From: UBA7239 sp035430165
Lineage (GTDB): Bacteria; Pseudomonadota; Gammaproteobacteria; Pseudomonadales; UBA7239
Direction of reading: 5' to 3'
DNA: 12,295 nt
Assembly (NCBI GenBank): GCA_035430165.1
Contig: DAOMGE010000060.1
Coordinates: 1-12,295 of the forward strand
Positions 1 to 7,357 of the stretch are shown here, piece after piece; position 1 is the stretch's first letter; each line of letters starts with the position of its first letter. The notes under the pieces are model-generated. The model was not told the origin of the DNA. It made no database searches and was given only the letters and a program-made list of their open reading frames with translations. Both the position numbers and the translations under genes were made by a program.

Positions 1-482
1 TGATCCGCCACATGAAACATCACCACTTCACCCAGGATCAAGGTATTGGCGCCGAGCTTCTGTGAGCTGAACAAGGTGCATTCCATGCTGACCTGCGCTT
101 CTGCCACGCGCGGCGTTTTCACCAGCGCCGAGGCGGCCGTGTGCAATTGTGCCGCTTCCAGTTCACTTTCGTCCGGTGGAAAATCTGCTGCAGAAATATT
201 CATGGCGGCTAACAGATCCTCTGTCACCATGTTCACCACAAAATCGCCCGTCGCGAGAATATTATTCGCCGTGTCTTTCGGCGAGCCGGCATCATTGCGG
301 CCCACGCTGATCACCACAACTACCGGCTTGCTGCCCAACGCATTGAAAAAACTGAACGGCGCCAGATTCACCACCCCGTTCGGGTTCAGGCTGCTCACCC
401 ACGCAATCGGGCGCGGCACGACCAGATTGGTCAACAGTTTGTAGTTTTCAGCCGTGGTCAGTTGCGCGGGGTTGATTTGCAT
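1..482 (-). CDS. Flavin reductase-like FMN-binding protein, 5' part (C-terminus outside window)
   Basis: Reading the minus strand from the ATG at 482-480 gives about 160 residues before the window edge; relatives are near 200 residues, so roughly the last fifth is missing. Seen: VPRPIAWVSS near residues 23-32, NLAPFSFFN near 40-48, GSPKDTANNI near 65-74, then FVVNMV. This pattern is that of the flavin reductase-like domain (FMN-binding split barrel, PF01613). Such proteins bind FMN and are presumed oxidoreductases acting in the cytoplasm; their substrates are mostly unknown, and I do not assign one. The start is preceded by GGATGAG at a suitable distance. It follows tRNA-Leu on the same strand but is separated from it by a terminator and has its own candidate -10 box. 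The family call is good; the specific reaction is not known. Confidence 0.85.
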   Translation of the reverse strand, partial: MQINPAQLTTAENYKLLTNLVVPRPIAWVSSLNPNGVVNLAPFSFFNALGSKPVVVVISVGRNDAGSPKDTANNILATGDFVVNMVTEDLLAAMNISAADFPPDESELEAAQLHTAASALVKTPRVAEAQVSMECTLFSSQKLGANTLILGEVVMFHVAD

Positions 483-509
483 GGTGGCTCATCCGGTTTC
501 TGTGCCCGG

Positions 510-539
510 AGTATAACGAGTCGACTGGCGGCCCATTAA
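510..539 (-). promoter_or_regulatory. Candidate promoter of the flavin reductase-like gene
   Basis: On the minus strand TATACT (515-510) matches the sigma70 -10 consensus at five of six positions. It lies about 27 bases upstream of the ATG and downstream of the tRNA terminator, where a promoter would be needed. The possible -35 (TTAATG, 539-534, spacing 18) matches only three of six, so the -10 carries most of the weight. Confidence 0.4.
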
Positions 540-552
540 AAATCCGGGCAAT

Positions 553-575
553 AAAAAACCCGCCGTAGCGGGTTT
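553..575 (-). terminator. Rho-independent terminator of tRNA-Leu
   Basis: On the minus strand AAACCCGC, loop TACG, GCGGGTTT form a perfect 8-bp stem with a tetraloop, followed directly by more T residues (six in a row counting the stem). It begins 25 bases past the CCA end of the tRNA. The plus strand also has the hairpin followed by a T-rich stretch (TTTCTGTTTT), so it could work in both directions, but no plus-strand gene needs it. It isolates tRNA transcription from the flavin reductase-like gene. Confidence 0.88.
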
Positions 576-600
576 CTGTTTTGGCGTGTTGCCATCTGAA

Positions 601-685
601 TGGTGCCCGGAAGAGGACTTGAACCTCCACGACCATAAGTCACTAACACCTGAAGCTAGCGCGTCTACCATTCCGCCATCCGGGC
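601..685 (-). tRNA. tRNA-Leu, anticodon CAG
   Basis: This is an 85-nt class II tRNA with the CCA tail encoded (TGG at 601-603 on the plus strand). The acceptor stem is GCCCGGA with TCCGGGC. The D region contains GGAATGGTAGAC. The anticodon stem CTAGC/GTTAG holds the loop TTCAGGT, placing anticodon CAG at 652-650. A long variable arm follows, then the T arm with loop TTCAAGT and one G-T stem pair. The long variable arm and the anticodon arm identify leucine; CAG reads CUG codons. It is a single tRNA gene, not part of a tRNA cluster, with its own promoter and terminator. No intron or odd base was seen. Confidence 0.97.
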
Positions 686-726
686 TCTGCGGGAGCGATC
701 ATACCGATCAGCCATGCAGGCCGCGC

Positions 727-755
727 ACTTTAATTGCCACACCTTTTACTGTCAA
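727..755 (-). promoter_or_regulatory. Promoter of tRNA-Leu (sigma70 type, GC-rich discriminator)
   Basis: Minus strand: perfect -35 TTGACA (755-750), a 17-bp spacer and TAAAGT (732-727) as -10, followed by GCGCGGCC. A GC-rich discriminator just after the -10 is typical of stable-RNA promoters under stringent (ppGpp) control; that control is an inference. Transcription would start near 720, giving a 5' leader of about 35 nt for RNase P to remove. A second -10-like box, TATGAT (703-698), lies nearer the tRNA but has no -35. Confidence 0.72.
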
Positions 756-760
756 TGCGT

Positions 761-787
761 TTGTTTGGCTTGGCAATGCGGTGTAAT
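761..787 (+). promoter_or_regulatory. Weak candidate promoter of rnr
   Basis: TGTAAT at 782-787 matches the -10 consensus at five of six positions and lies about 64 bases before the chosen rnr start. Upstream, TTGTTT (761-766) would be a poor -35 at a short spacing of 15. It lies back-to-back with the tRNA promoter. This is the best candidate in the divergent gap but is not convincing alone. Confidence 0.25.
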
Positions 788-850
788 CTGGACGTCATCA
801 GCTGGCCGCGACAATGGTTGGCTGAACCTATCACAACCCTACGGACACAC

Positions 851-3337
851 ATGACCCGATCACCCCGCAACAAAAAAACCAGCCCGCCGACACAAACCAG
901 CAAATCTGCCAAGCCAGCGACACCCTCCACCACCCATCCGGGACGCGACCCGCACTTCGACCGCGAATCCTCGAAATACAGCAACCCGGTTGCCAGCCGC
1001 GAATTCATCCTCGACCTGCTCGAAAACAGCCGTGGGCCGTTGGATCACCCGGCCCTTTGCCTGGCACTGAAACTGACCGATGAAGAGCAGATCGAAGCGC
1101 TGCGCCGCCGACTGGGTGCCATGTGCCGCGACGGCCAGCTGCTGCAGAACCGCCGCGGTGGCTATGTGCCGGCACGCAAGGCCGACCTGATCAAGGGCCG
1201 CGTCATGGCCCATCGCGACGGCTTCGGCTTCCTGCGCCCCGAGAATGGCGATAACGACCTTTACCTCAGCGCGCGCGAAATGCGCATGGTGTTTGACGGC
1301 GATGTGGTTCTGGCGAGCCCGCGCGGCATCGACAAACGCGGCCGCGTGGAAGGTGCCATCGTCGAGGTATTGTCACGCGCCCACCAGCAACTGGCCGGCC
1401 GCTTTTTCGAGGAAAACGGTGTTTTCTACGTGAAGCCGGACAGCACCCGCATCAACCAGGACATCGCCATCCCGCCGCAGGCCTGCAACAACGCGAAACA
1501 GGGACAGATGGTGGTCGTCAGCATCGAACACTACCCCGACCACAAGCGCATGGCCGTGGGACGCGTGGTGGAAATTCTCGGCGATCACCTGGATCCCGGC
1601 ATGGAAATCGATGTCGCGGTGCGCAACCACGGCATCCCGTGGCAATGGCCGCAAGACGTGCAGGATGAAGCCGCTGCACTCTCGGAAACGGTACTGGAAA
1701 AAGACAAACGCCATCGCGTGGATGTGCGTCACCTGCCATTGGTCACTATCGATGGTGAAGACGCGCGCGATTTTGACGATGCGGTTTATTGCGAACCACG
1801 CAAGGGTGGCGGCTGGACACTGTTTGTCGCCATCGCCGATGTTTCTCACTATGTCGCGCCGAAAAGTGCACTGGATCGCGAAGCCGAACACCGTGCAACA
1901 TCGGTATATTTTCCCGGATCGGTGGTACCGATGCTGCCGGAGAAATTGTCGAATGGCCTGTGTTCACTGAATCCTCATGTCGACCGTTTGTGCATGGTGT
2001 GCGAAATGACCATCAGCACTGCCGGTCGTGTTTCCGGCTTCCGTTTTTACGAAGGCCTGATGCATTCGCAAGCGCGCTTCACCTACACCACCGTTGCACA
2101 AATTATCGAAGAAAAACCGCAACGCCACAGCGCTGTGCGCCAGCAACATAAAACCCTGGTGCCGCATATCGATGAGCTTTACGCGCTGTACCAGACCTTG
2201 CGCACTGCACGGGATAATCGCGGCGCTATCGATTTTGAAACGCAGGAAACGCGTATCATTTTTGCCGACAACAAGAAAATTGACCGCATCGTACCGGTGG
2301 TTCGCAACGAAGCGCACAAACTGATCGAAGAGTGCATGCTCGCCGCCAATACCTGTGCCGCAACACTGCTTGAAAAACAGCAGATTCCCGCCCTGTTCCG
2401 TGTGCATGAAGGGCCAGGTGAAGAAAAACTGAAAACCCTGCGCAGCTTCCTCGGCGAGCTTGGCCTCACCTTGCCCGGTGGCAGCAAGCCACGCCCGGCG
2501 GATTACCAGGCACTGCTGGAAAGTGTCAGCGCGCGCACCGATGCGCGCCTGATCCAGACCATGTTGCTGCGCTCGATGAGCCAGGCCGTGTACCAACCGG
2601 AAAATGTCGGTCACTTCGGACTAGACTACGCCAGCTACGCGCATTTCACCTCGCCGATCCGTCGCTATCCGGACTTGCTGGTGCATCGTGCCATCCGCTA
2701 CCTGATCCGCAACAAACCGGAGCTCAAGCAGGTGGTGTGTACCGACAACGCACCGAAACTGCCTGCGAACAAAATCTACCCGTACGATGCCGCCGCAATG
2801 GACGCACTCGGCGTTCACTGCTCGGCCTGTGAACGCCGCGCCGATGAAGCGTCACGCGATGTGGTGGCCTGGCTGAAATGCGAATACCTGCTCGATCATG
2901 TCGGCGATGAATTCGACGGTGTGATCAATGCCGTGACCAGTTTCGGTCTGTTTGTCGAACTGAAAAATATCTACATCGAAGGCCTGGTACACGTGACCAT
3001 GCTGAAACGCGATTATTACCAGTTCGATGCCGCCGGACAGCGACTCGTTGGTGAACGCACTGGCGAAACCTACCGACTGGGTGACAGTGTGCGCGTACGT
3101 GTGGTGCGTGTGGATCTCGACGACCGCAAGATTGATCTCGAAATGCTCGCCGTGCTGAACAGTGTGCGCAGCCCGGGCAAACGCAAGCCGGCGGCCATCG
3201 CTGTCAATTCGAAAAAAACCGGTGCCGCTGCGAAAAAGGAATCTGCTGCGAAAAAGCCGTCGGCTACAAAAAAAACTACTGCCTCCGGCAACAAAAAAAC
3301 ATTCAGGAAAACCAGCATCCCGAAAGGTAAAAAATGA
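851..3337 (+). CDS. rnr: Ribonuclease R (3'-5' exoribonuclease, RNB family)
   Basis: An 828-residue protein that degrades structured RNA hydrolytically from the 3' end; in the family it works in mRNA decay, rRNA and tRNA quality control and trans-translation. Seen in order: SREFILDLL helix-turn-helix region near residue 50; cold-shock RNA-binding domains (GRVMAHRDGFGFL near residue 115); the RNB catalytic domain with DGEDARDFDD at 301-310, whose aspartates bind Mg2+; SYAHFTSPIRRYPDL later in the domain; an S1 domain from about 687; and a lysine/alanine-rich tail over the last 50 or so residues. E. coli RNase R is 813 residues, so length fits. I chose ATG 851: it has GGA five bases upstream and sits just before the basic N-terminus. 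The frame stays open to ATG 734, but that lies in the tRNA promoter. The stop overlaps the rlmB start, so the two are probably translated in tandem. Confidence 0.97.
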   Translation: MTRSPRNKKTSPPTQTSKSAKPATPSTTHPGRDPHFDRESSKYSNPVASREFILDLLENSRGPLDHPALCLALKLTDEEQIEALRRRLGAMCRDGQLLQNRRGGYVPARKADLIKGRVMAHRDGFGFLRPENGDNDLYLSAREMRMVFDGDVVLASPRGIDKRGRVEGAIVEVLSRAHQQLAGRFFEENGVFYVKPDSTRINQDIAIPPQACNNAKQGQMVVVSIEHYPDHKRMAVGRVVEILGDHLDPGMEIDVAVRNHGIPWQWPQDVQDEAAALSETVLEKDKRHRVDVRHLPLVTIDGEDARDFDDAVYCEPRKGGGWTLFVAIADVSHYVAPKSALDREAEHRATSVYFPGSVVPMLPEKLSNGLCSLNPHVDRLCMVCEMTISTAGRVSGFRFYEGLMHSQARFTYTTVAQIIEEKPQRHSAVRQQHKTLVPHIDELYALYQTLRTARDNRGAIDFETQETRIIFADNKKIDRIVPVVRNEAHKLIEECMLAANTCAATLLEKQQIPALFRVHEGPGEEKLKTLRSFLGELGLTLPGGSKPRPADYQALLESVSARTDARLIQTMLLRSMSQAVYQPENVGHFGLDYASYAHFTSPIRRYPDLLVHRAIRYLIRNKPELKQVVCTDNAPKLPANKIYPYDAAAMDALGVHCSACERRADEASRDVVAWLKCEYLLDHVGDEFDGVINAVTSFGLFVELKNIYIEGLVHVTMLKRDYYQFDAAGQRLVGERTGETYRLGDSVRVRVVRVDLDDRKIDLEMLAVLNSVRSPGKRKPAAIAVNSKKTGAAAKKESAAKKPSATKKTTASGNKKTFRKTSIPKGKK

Positions 3338-4074
3338 GCCAGACCGAATGGATCTACGGCATCCACAGCGTGGCATCCGTACTCAAATCCCAACCGCAAC
3401 GCCTGTTGCGTATTCATGTGCAACAAGGGCGGCAGGATGATCGCGTACAAAAACTGATCGACACTGCACAACGCGAGAATATCGAGATTGCACGCGAACC
3501 GCGCAAGCAACTGGATCAGCTCGCCAACGGCAACCATCAGGGCATTGTCGCGGAATGCCGTCCGGGTGAACAATACGACGAGGATTATCTCGACGTGCTC
3601 GCGGAACGCCACGGTCGCAAATTATTATTGCTGGTACTCGATGGCGTCACCGATCCACACAACCTCGGTGCCTGCCTGCGCACCGCCGAAGCAGCCGGCG
3701 TTCACGGCGTAATTGTGCCGCGTGACAATTCGGCAGGCATGAGCAGCACCGTGCGCAAGGTCGCTGCAGGCGCAGCCGATCTGGTGCCGCTGGTGGTTGT
3801 CACCAATCTGGCGCGCACCTTGCGCCAGTTACAGGAACGCGGCGTGTGGATTATCGGTTCTGCCGGTGAGGCCACCCATTCCCTGTACCAGGCAAAATTG
3901 AAAACCCCGATGGCACTGGTGATGGGCGCCGAAGGTGACGGTATGCGTCGCCTGACGAAAGAAACCTGTGATGAACTGATTGCAATACCGATGCTCGGCG
4001 AAACCAGCAGCCTGAACGTTTCAGTCGCCACAGGCGTCTGCCTGTTTGAAATCGTGCGCCAGAACAGGTTATGA
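3334..4074 (+). CDS. rlmB: 23S rRNA (guanosine-2251-2'-O)-methyltransferase RlmB
   Basis: A 246-residue SpoU/TrmH-family enzyme; the E. coli protein is 243. It methylates the 2'-O of G2251 in the peptidyl-transferase P loop of 23S rRNA using S-adenosylmethionine. Seen: an N-terminal L30e-like substrate-binding part (residues 1 to about 78, starting with IYGIHSV); SpoU motif 1, DPHNLGACLRTAEAAG (108-122, with N110 and R116); motif 2, LVMGAEGDGM (195-204); motif 3, IPMLGETSSLNVSVATG (218-234). These are the knot-forming SAM site and catalytic residues. The ATG overlaps the rnr stop (ATGA) and has AAAGGT upstream. The rnr-rlmB pair is conserved in gammaproteobacteria. The assignment to RlmB rather than another SpoU member rests on that context and near full-length similarity. 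Confidence 0.97.
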   Translation: MSQTEWIYGIHSVASVLKSQPQRLLRIHVQQGRQDDRVQKLIDTAQRENIEIAREPRKQLDQLANGNHQGIVAECRPGEQYDEDYLDVLAERHGRKLLLLVLDGVTDPHNLGACLRTAEAAGVHGVIVPRDNSAGMSSTVRKVAAGAADLVPLVVVTNLARTLRQLQERGVWIIGSAGEATHSLYQAKLKTPMALVMGAEGDGMRRLTKETCDELIAIPMLGETSSLNVSVATGVCLFEIVRQNRL

Positions 4075-4087
4075 AAAAAAACGGGCC

Positions 4088-5143
4088 ATGAAAAAGCTGT
4101 TCCAGTATTTCCGGCAAAAACCTGTGCGGATGTTCTACGCCAGCCTATTGCTGGCCGTATCCGCAGGACTTCTCTACGCCGGGGCAAAGCAGGTGTTTGA
4201 TGCAGAAGTGTTTGCGCAACTGGTGAAAAACCCTGATCACCGCATGACGGCCAGTGACAACCATTTCAGCGGGCTCAACAGTGACAATATACGCTCGACG
4301 CATGAAGCGGCCGACATCAAGGACAGCGACTTCAATATCATTTTTCTCGGCGATTCGTTTATCTACGGTTTCCTGATGTCGCCGGAAAAATCGCCGCCGG
4401 TGCAGCTGGAAAACCTGTTGCGGGAAAAATTTCATCGCAATGACATCAACGTCATCAACTTCGGCTGGACATCCAGTTCGCCATACCTGGATTATCGCTT
4501 GCTGCAAGATCTCGGCAGGAAATACAAACCGGATCTCGTTCTGCTCAACATTGACATGACGGATTATCGCGACGAATGGTTTTACAAATCCGTGATCCTG
4601 CAGCGGGGCTTCTATCGATTTGTGGTTGACTACCCGAGACTCAGTTATCACCTGAAAACCTTGCTCGCCTTTATATCGCCTGTTGTAGATTGGCACAGCC
4701 CGCTCTGGGGCTATTCCGGTGACAAAGGCTATTTTGTTGGCCGCCAGCCGCTGGAAAAATCACTCAACCTGTTTGATGACCTGTACGCCACGCTGTTCAT
4801 GCTGGACGATTATTCGCGCAATACCCTGCACGCACCGTTTGTTGCCTTTGTACCGCCGCGCCACTGGCAGTACACCGACAAGGAAGCACCGGACAGCTGG
4901 GAAAAAGGCGGCTTTGATACACTTGGCCCCTATGCCCTGGAAAATTTTCGCTATTTCGAACAGAAAAAAGCACAGACAACATTCCCGTTGATCCCGCTGC
5001 TGGACGATTTCCGCAAGACCGAGCGTTTCCCGCTCAACTTCAAAAGCGATTCGCACTGGAACAAGCAGGGCGCGCAGTTCTATGCCGAACGCGTGGCAGA
5101 CTACTGTGAACAGCTTGGCCTGCTGGATGCCCTGAAAAAGTAG
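4088..5143 (+). CDS. Membrane-anchored SGNH/GDSL hydrolase-like protein
   Basis: A 351-residue protein I recognise only at superfamily level. A basic N-terminus (MKKLFQYFRQKPVR) precedes one hydrophobic segment at about residues 15-34, best read as a signal anchor, so the rest should face the periplasm. The SGNH signature follows: FLGDSFIYG at 87-94 gives the nucleophile S90; NFGWTSSSPY at 124-133 may supply the block II glycine; LLNIDMTDYRDE at 152-163 stands where block III (GxND) is expected; SDSHWNKQGAQ at 320-330 gives the D321-x-H323 pair. Relatives include carbohydrate esterases and O-acetyltransferases of the AlgX/DltD type; hydrolysis or transfer of acyl groups on envelope sugars is an inference. 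The ATG at 4088 lies 14 bases after the rlmB stop, with only a weak ribosome site. An in-frame ATG at 4046 would overlap rlmB by 29 bases and spoil the signal anchor. Confidence 0.72.
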   Translation: MKKLFQYFRQKPVRMFYASLLLAVSAGLLYAGAKQVFDAEVFAQLVKNPDHRMTASDNHFSGLNSDNIRSTHEAADIKDSDFNIIFLGDSFIYGFLMSPEKSPPVQLENLLREKFHRNDINVINFGWTSSSPYLDYRLLQDLGRKYKPDLVLLNIDMTDYRDEWFYKSVILQRGFYRFVVDYPRLSYHLKTLLAFISPVVDWHSPLWGYSGDKGYFVGRQPLEKSLNLFDDLYATLFMLDDYSRNTLHAPFVAFVPPRHWQYTDKEAPDSWEKGGFDTLGPYALENFRYFEQKKAQTTFPLIPLLDDFRKTERFPLNFKSDSHWNKQGAQFYAERVADYCEQLGLLDALKK

Positions 5144-5165
5144 CCTGCCTGCTGGCTGCTGCCGT

Positions 5166-5171
5166 TATAAT
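5166..5171 (+). promoter_or_regulatory. -10 box for the mnmA operon
   Basis: A perfect TATAAT sits in the 71-base gap between the SGNH-like gene and mnmA, 43 bases before the mnmA GTG. No good -35 is visible 16-18 bases upstream (the region reads around AGCCTGCC), and no extended TG is present, so an activator or a weak basal promoter is possible. Transcription would begin near 5178. No clear terminator follows the SGNH-like gene, so read-through from rnr-rlmB may also feed this operon. Confidence 0.5.
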
Positions 5172-5214
5172 GCCAACCTCACCTTACACACCCCGTACCT
5201 GACTATCTGACGCC

Positions 5215-6321
5215 GTGAATACGCCAGCCAAAACCAGAGTCATCGTCGGCATGTCCGGCGGTGTTGACTCCTCCGTCACTGCCCTGCTCCTGCAACAACA
5301 GGGCTATGCGGTGGAAGGCCTGTTCATGAAAAACTGGGACGAAGATGACGGCAGCGAATATTGCACCGCCAAAGCAGATCTTGCCGATGCACAAGCCGTT
5401 GCCGACAAACTCGGCATCACACTCCACACCGCGAATTTTGCCAGCGAATACTGGGACAATGTGTTCGAACATTTTCTCGCGGAATACCGGGCCGGTCGCA
5501 CACCGAATCCCGACATCCTCTGCAACCGCGAAATCAAGTTCAAGGTTTTCCTGGATTACGCCACCCTGCTCGGCGCAGAAAAAATCGCCACCGGCCATTA
5601 CTGCCGCGTAAGGACTGAACATGGCACAACACAATTATTGAAGGGGCTTGATCCGGATAAAGACCAGAGTTATTTCCTGCATGCTGTCAGCGAAGCGGCA
5701 CTGGCACGCACCTTGTTTCCGATTGGCACCTTACTGAAACCGGACGTGCGAAAACTCGCGGAACAACACCATCTGGTGACCGCGAAGAAAAAAGATTCCA
5801 CCGGCATCTGTTTCATTGGCGAAAGGCGTTTCAAGGATTTTCTCGAGCGTTATTTACCGGCACAACCGGGCAAGATGGAAACCGTTGACGGCGATGAAAT
5901 CGGCACACACACGGGGCTGATGTACTACACCATCGGCCAACGCCAGGGCCTCGGCATTGGCGGCACAAAAAATGGCAGCGAGGATCCGTGGTACGTTGCC
6001 GCGAAGGATTTACAGCGCAACGTGCTGATCGTGGCGCAAGGTGATCATCCCGCACTGTATGCACCCGCCTTGCTCTGCTCGCAAATTCACTGGATCAGCG
6101 GCGCAGCACCTGATGCCAATACGGCCCTGACCTGCAAGATCCGTTATCGCCAACAAGACCAGCGCTGCACCGTTTTCCCGCATGCTGAAGACAGTTTGCG
6201 TGTAGTATTTGATGACACACAGCGCGCCATTACACCCGGCCAATCGATTGTGTTCTACGATGGCGAGGTTTGTCTCGGCGGCGCCATTATTGAACACGCA
6301 TTGCAGGACGTTTCACAATGA
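5215..6321 (+). CDS. mnmA: tRNA-specific 2-thiouridylase MnmA
   Basis: A 368-residue enzyme, the same length as the E. coli protein. It adenylates C2 of U34 in tRNA Lys, Glu and Gln and replaces the oxygen with sulfur delivered by TusE. Seen: PP-loop ATP-binding motif GMSGGVDSS (12-20); NPDILCNREIKF (98-109), with catalytic C103; DSTGICFIGERRF (194-206), with the persulfide-forming C199; a C-terminal beta-barrel region. The start is GTG 5215: the next in-frame ATG falls inside the PP-loop and a stop lies at 5200-5202, so no other common start is available. The ribosome site is weak. The stop overlaps the hflD ATG. It opens a run of six genes containing its own sulfur donors (tusDCB, tusE). 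Confidence 0.97.
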   Translation: MNTPAKTRVIVGMSGGVDSSVTALLLQQQGYAVEGLFMKNWDEDDGSEYCTAKADLADAQAVADKLGITLHTANFASEYWDNVFEHFLAEYRAGRTPNPDILCNREIKFKVFLDYATLLGAEKIATGHYCRVRTEHGTTQLLKGLDPDKDQSYFLHAVSEAALARTLFPIGTLLKPDVRKLAEQHHLVTAKKKDSTGICFIGERRFKDFLERYLPAQPGKMETVDGDEIGTHTGLMYYTIGQRQGLGIGGTKNGSEDPWYVAAKDLQRNVLIVAQGDHPALYAPALLCSQIHWISGAAPDANTALTCKIRYRQQDQRCTVFPHAEDSLRVVFDDTQRAITPGQSIVFYDGEVCLGGAIIEHALQDVSQ

Positions 6322-6941
6322 AAAAATATTCCATTACCGATCAGGTACTCGCACTGGCTGGCATCGCCCAGGCGGCTGCGCTGGCCGGACAAATCGCACG
6401 CACCGGCAATGGTGACAGCGAGGCCATGGCGGGTACAGTACACAGTATCCTGATGCTGGATGCAGACGATTGCGAAAGTATTTTTATCGATCGCAAACAC
6501 CTGCGACTCGGCTTGCAAACTCTGCGCGACACATTCGAACGTGAAGGCACGGACGGTGGCGACACCCTGCGTTATTGTGCCAGCTTGCTGCACCTGCAGC
6601 GGCGACTCGCCAAAAATCACGAGATGCTGGAAACGATTGGCAGACGCCTGCAGCAAATACAGAAACAGGTGAGCATCCACGGCAGCGAAACACACAGCAA
6701 TATCATCAGCAGCATTGCCGCCGTTTATCTGGACACCATCAGCACGTTCCGTTTTCGCATCCAGGTCAACGGCAATCCACAACAACTGCAACAGGCACAG
6801 GTATCCAACCAGATCCGCACCGTATTACTCGGCGGTATCCGTGCGGTGACCTTGTGGCGACAACTGGGCGGCTCGCGCTTCGATTTTATTTTCAAACGCA
6901 AAGCCATCTATAACACCACCCTCGCCTTGCTCAAGGCGTAA
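6318..6941 (+). CDS. hflD: HflD, high frequency of lysogenization protein homolog
   Basis: A 207-residue, mostly helical protein; the E. coli one is 213. Family hallmarks seen: an N-terminal helix with DQVLALAGIAQAAALAGQIA, central LGLQTLRD and RYCASLLHLQRRL, and a C-terminal QVSNQIRTVLLGGIRAVTLWRQLGG. In E. coli HflD is a membrane-associated protein that counteracts the phage lambda CII activator; its role for the host is not well defined. The ATG overlaps the mnmA stop (ATGA). mnmA-hflD adjacency is also known in E. coli. Here the gene is enclosed between mnmA and the tus genes, which hints at a role near tRNA modification, but that is inference from position only. No signal peptide or clear transmembrane segment was seen. 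Confidence 0.93.
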   Translation: MKKYSITDQVLALAGIAQAAALAGQIARTGNGDSEAMAGTVHSILMLDADDCESIFIDRKHLRLGLQTLRDTFEREGTDGGDTLRYCASLLHLQRRLAKNHEMLETIGRRLQQIQKQVSIHGSETHSNIISSIAAVYLDTISTFRFRIQVNGNPQQLQQAQVSNQIRTVLLGGIRAVTLWRQLGGSRFDFIFKRKAIYNTTLALLKA

Positions 6942-6955
6942 ACGGCACGCCTGCA

Positions 6956-7357
6956 ATGAAAACTGCCATGACATTTGCACTGCTGGTCACTGCCGCGCCC
7001 TTCAGCCAACAGGGCGCTGCTACCGCGCTGCGTTTTGCGCAGGCAGCCATTGCCAGCGGTCATCGTATCGGTCGTGTTTTTTTCTATCGGGATGGTGTGT
7101 ATAACGCCAATGCACTGAGCGTTTTCCCGCAAGACGAGCAGGATATTCCAGAAGACTGGCAAATGTTTTGCCGCGAACACCGGATAGATGCCGTAGTCTG
7201 CGTATCAGCCGCCATCAAACGCGGCATCGTGGACACACGCGAAAGCCAGCGGCACGAACTGCATGCATCCAGTCTCGCAGCGCCGATGGTTATTGGTGGT
7301 CTCGGCCAGTTGACCGACGCGATGATCGATTGCGATCGCCTCGTCACGTTTGGGTAA
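6956..7357 (+). CDS. tusD: Sulfur relay protein TusD (DsrE family)
   Basis: A 133-residue subunit of the TusBCD hexamer, which takes persulfide sulfur from TusA and passes it to TusE for tRNA 2-thiolation. Seen: a DsrE-like alpha/beta fold start (FALLVTAAPFSQQGAATAL); VFFYRDGVYNAN at 41-52; the conserved cysteine C82 in AVVCVSAAIKRGI (79-91), equivalent to the active Cys78 of E. coli TusD; GGLGQLTDA and a terminal DRLVTFG. It begins 14 bases after hflD; the ribosome site is weak and coupling is likely. Its stop TAA overlaps the candidate tusC ATG (TAATG). The DsrE of sulfur-oxidising bacteria is a close relative, but no dsr genes are present. Confidence 0.95.
   Translation: MKTAMTFALLVTAAPFSQQGAATALRFAQAAIASGHRIGRVFFYRDGVYNANALSVFPQDEQDIPEDWQMFCREHRIDAVVCVSAAIKRGIVDTRESQRHELHASSLAAPMVIGGLGQLTDAMIDCDRLVTFG

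Noticed and set aside
502..611. Direct repeat GTGCCCGGA (502-510 and 603-611), one copy at the tRNA 3' end, as a possible att site remnant
   Set aside because: Nine bases is short, the interval is only about 100 bases and is filled by the tRNA terminator, and there is no integrase or foreign DNA.
734..850. Longer rnr start at ATG 734 (39 extra residues)
   Set aside because: It lies in the spacer of the tRNA-Leu promoter, has no ribosome site and adds residues unlike any RNase R N-terminus. ATG 851 is preferred.
1964..2614. Long minus-strand open frames inside rnr (for example 1964-2614) and similar frames opposite other genes
   Set aside because: They are antisense shadows of well-supported conserved genes, lack ribosome sites and have no recognisable domains.
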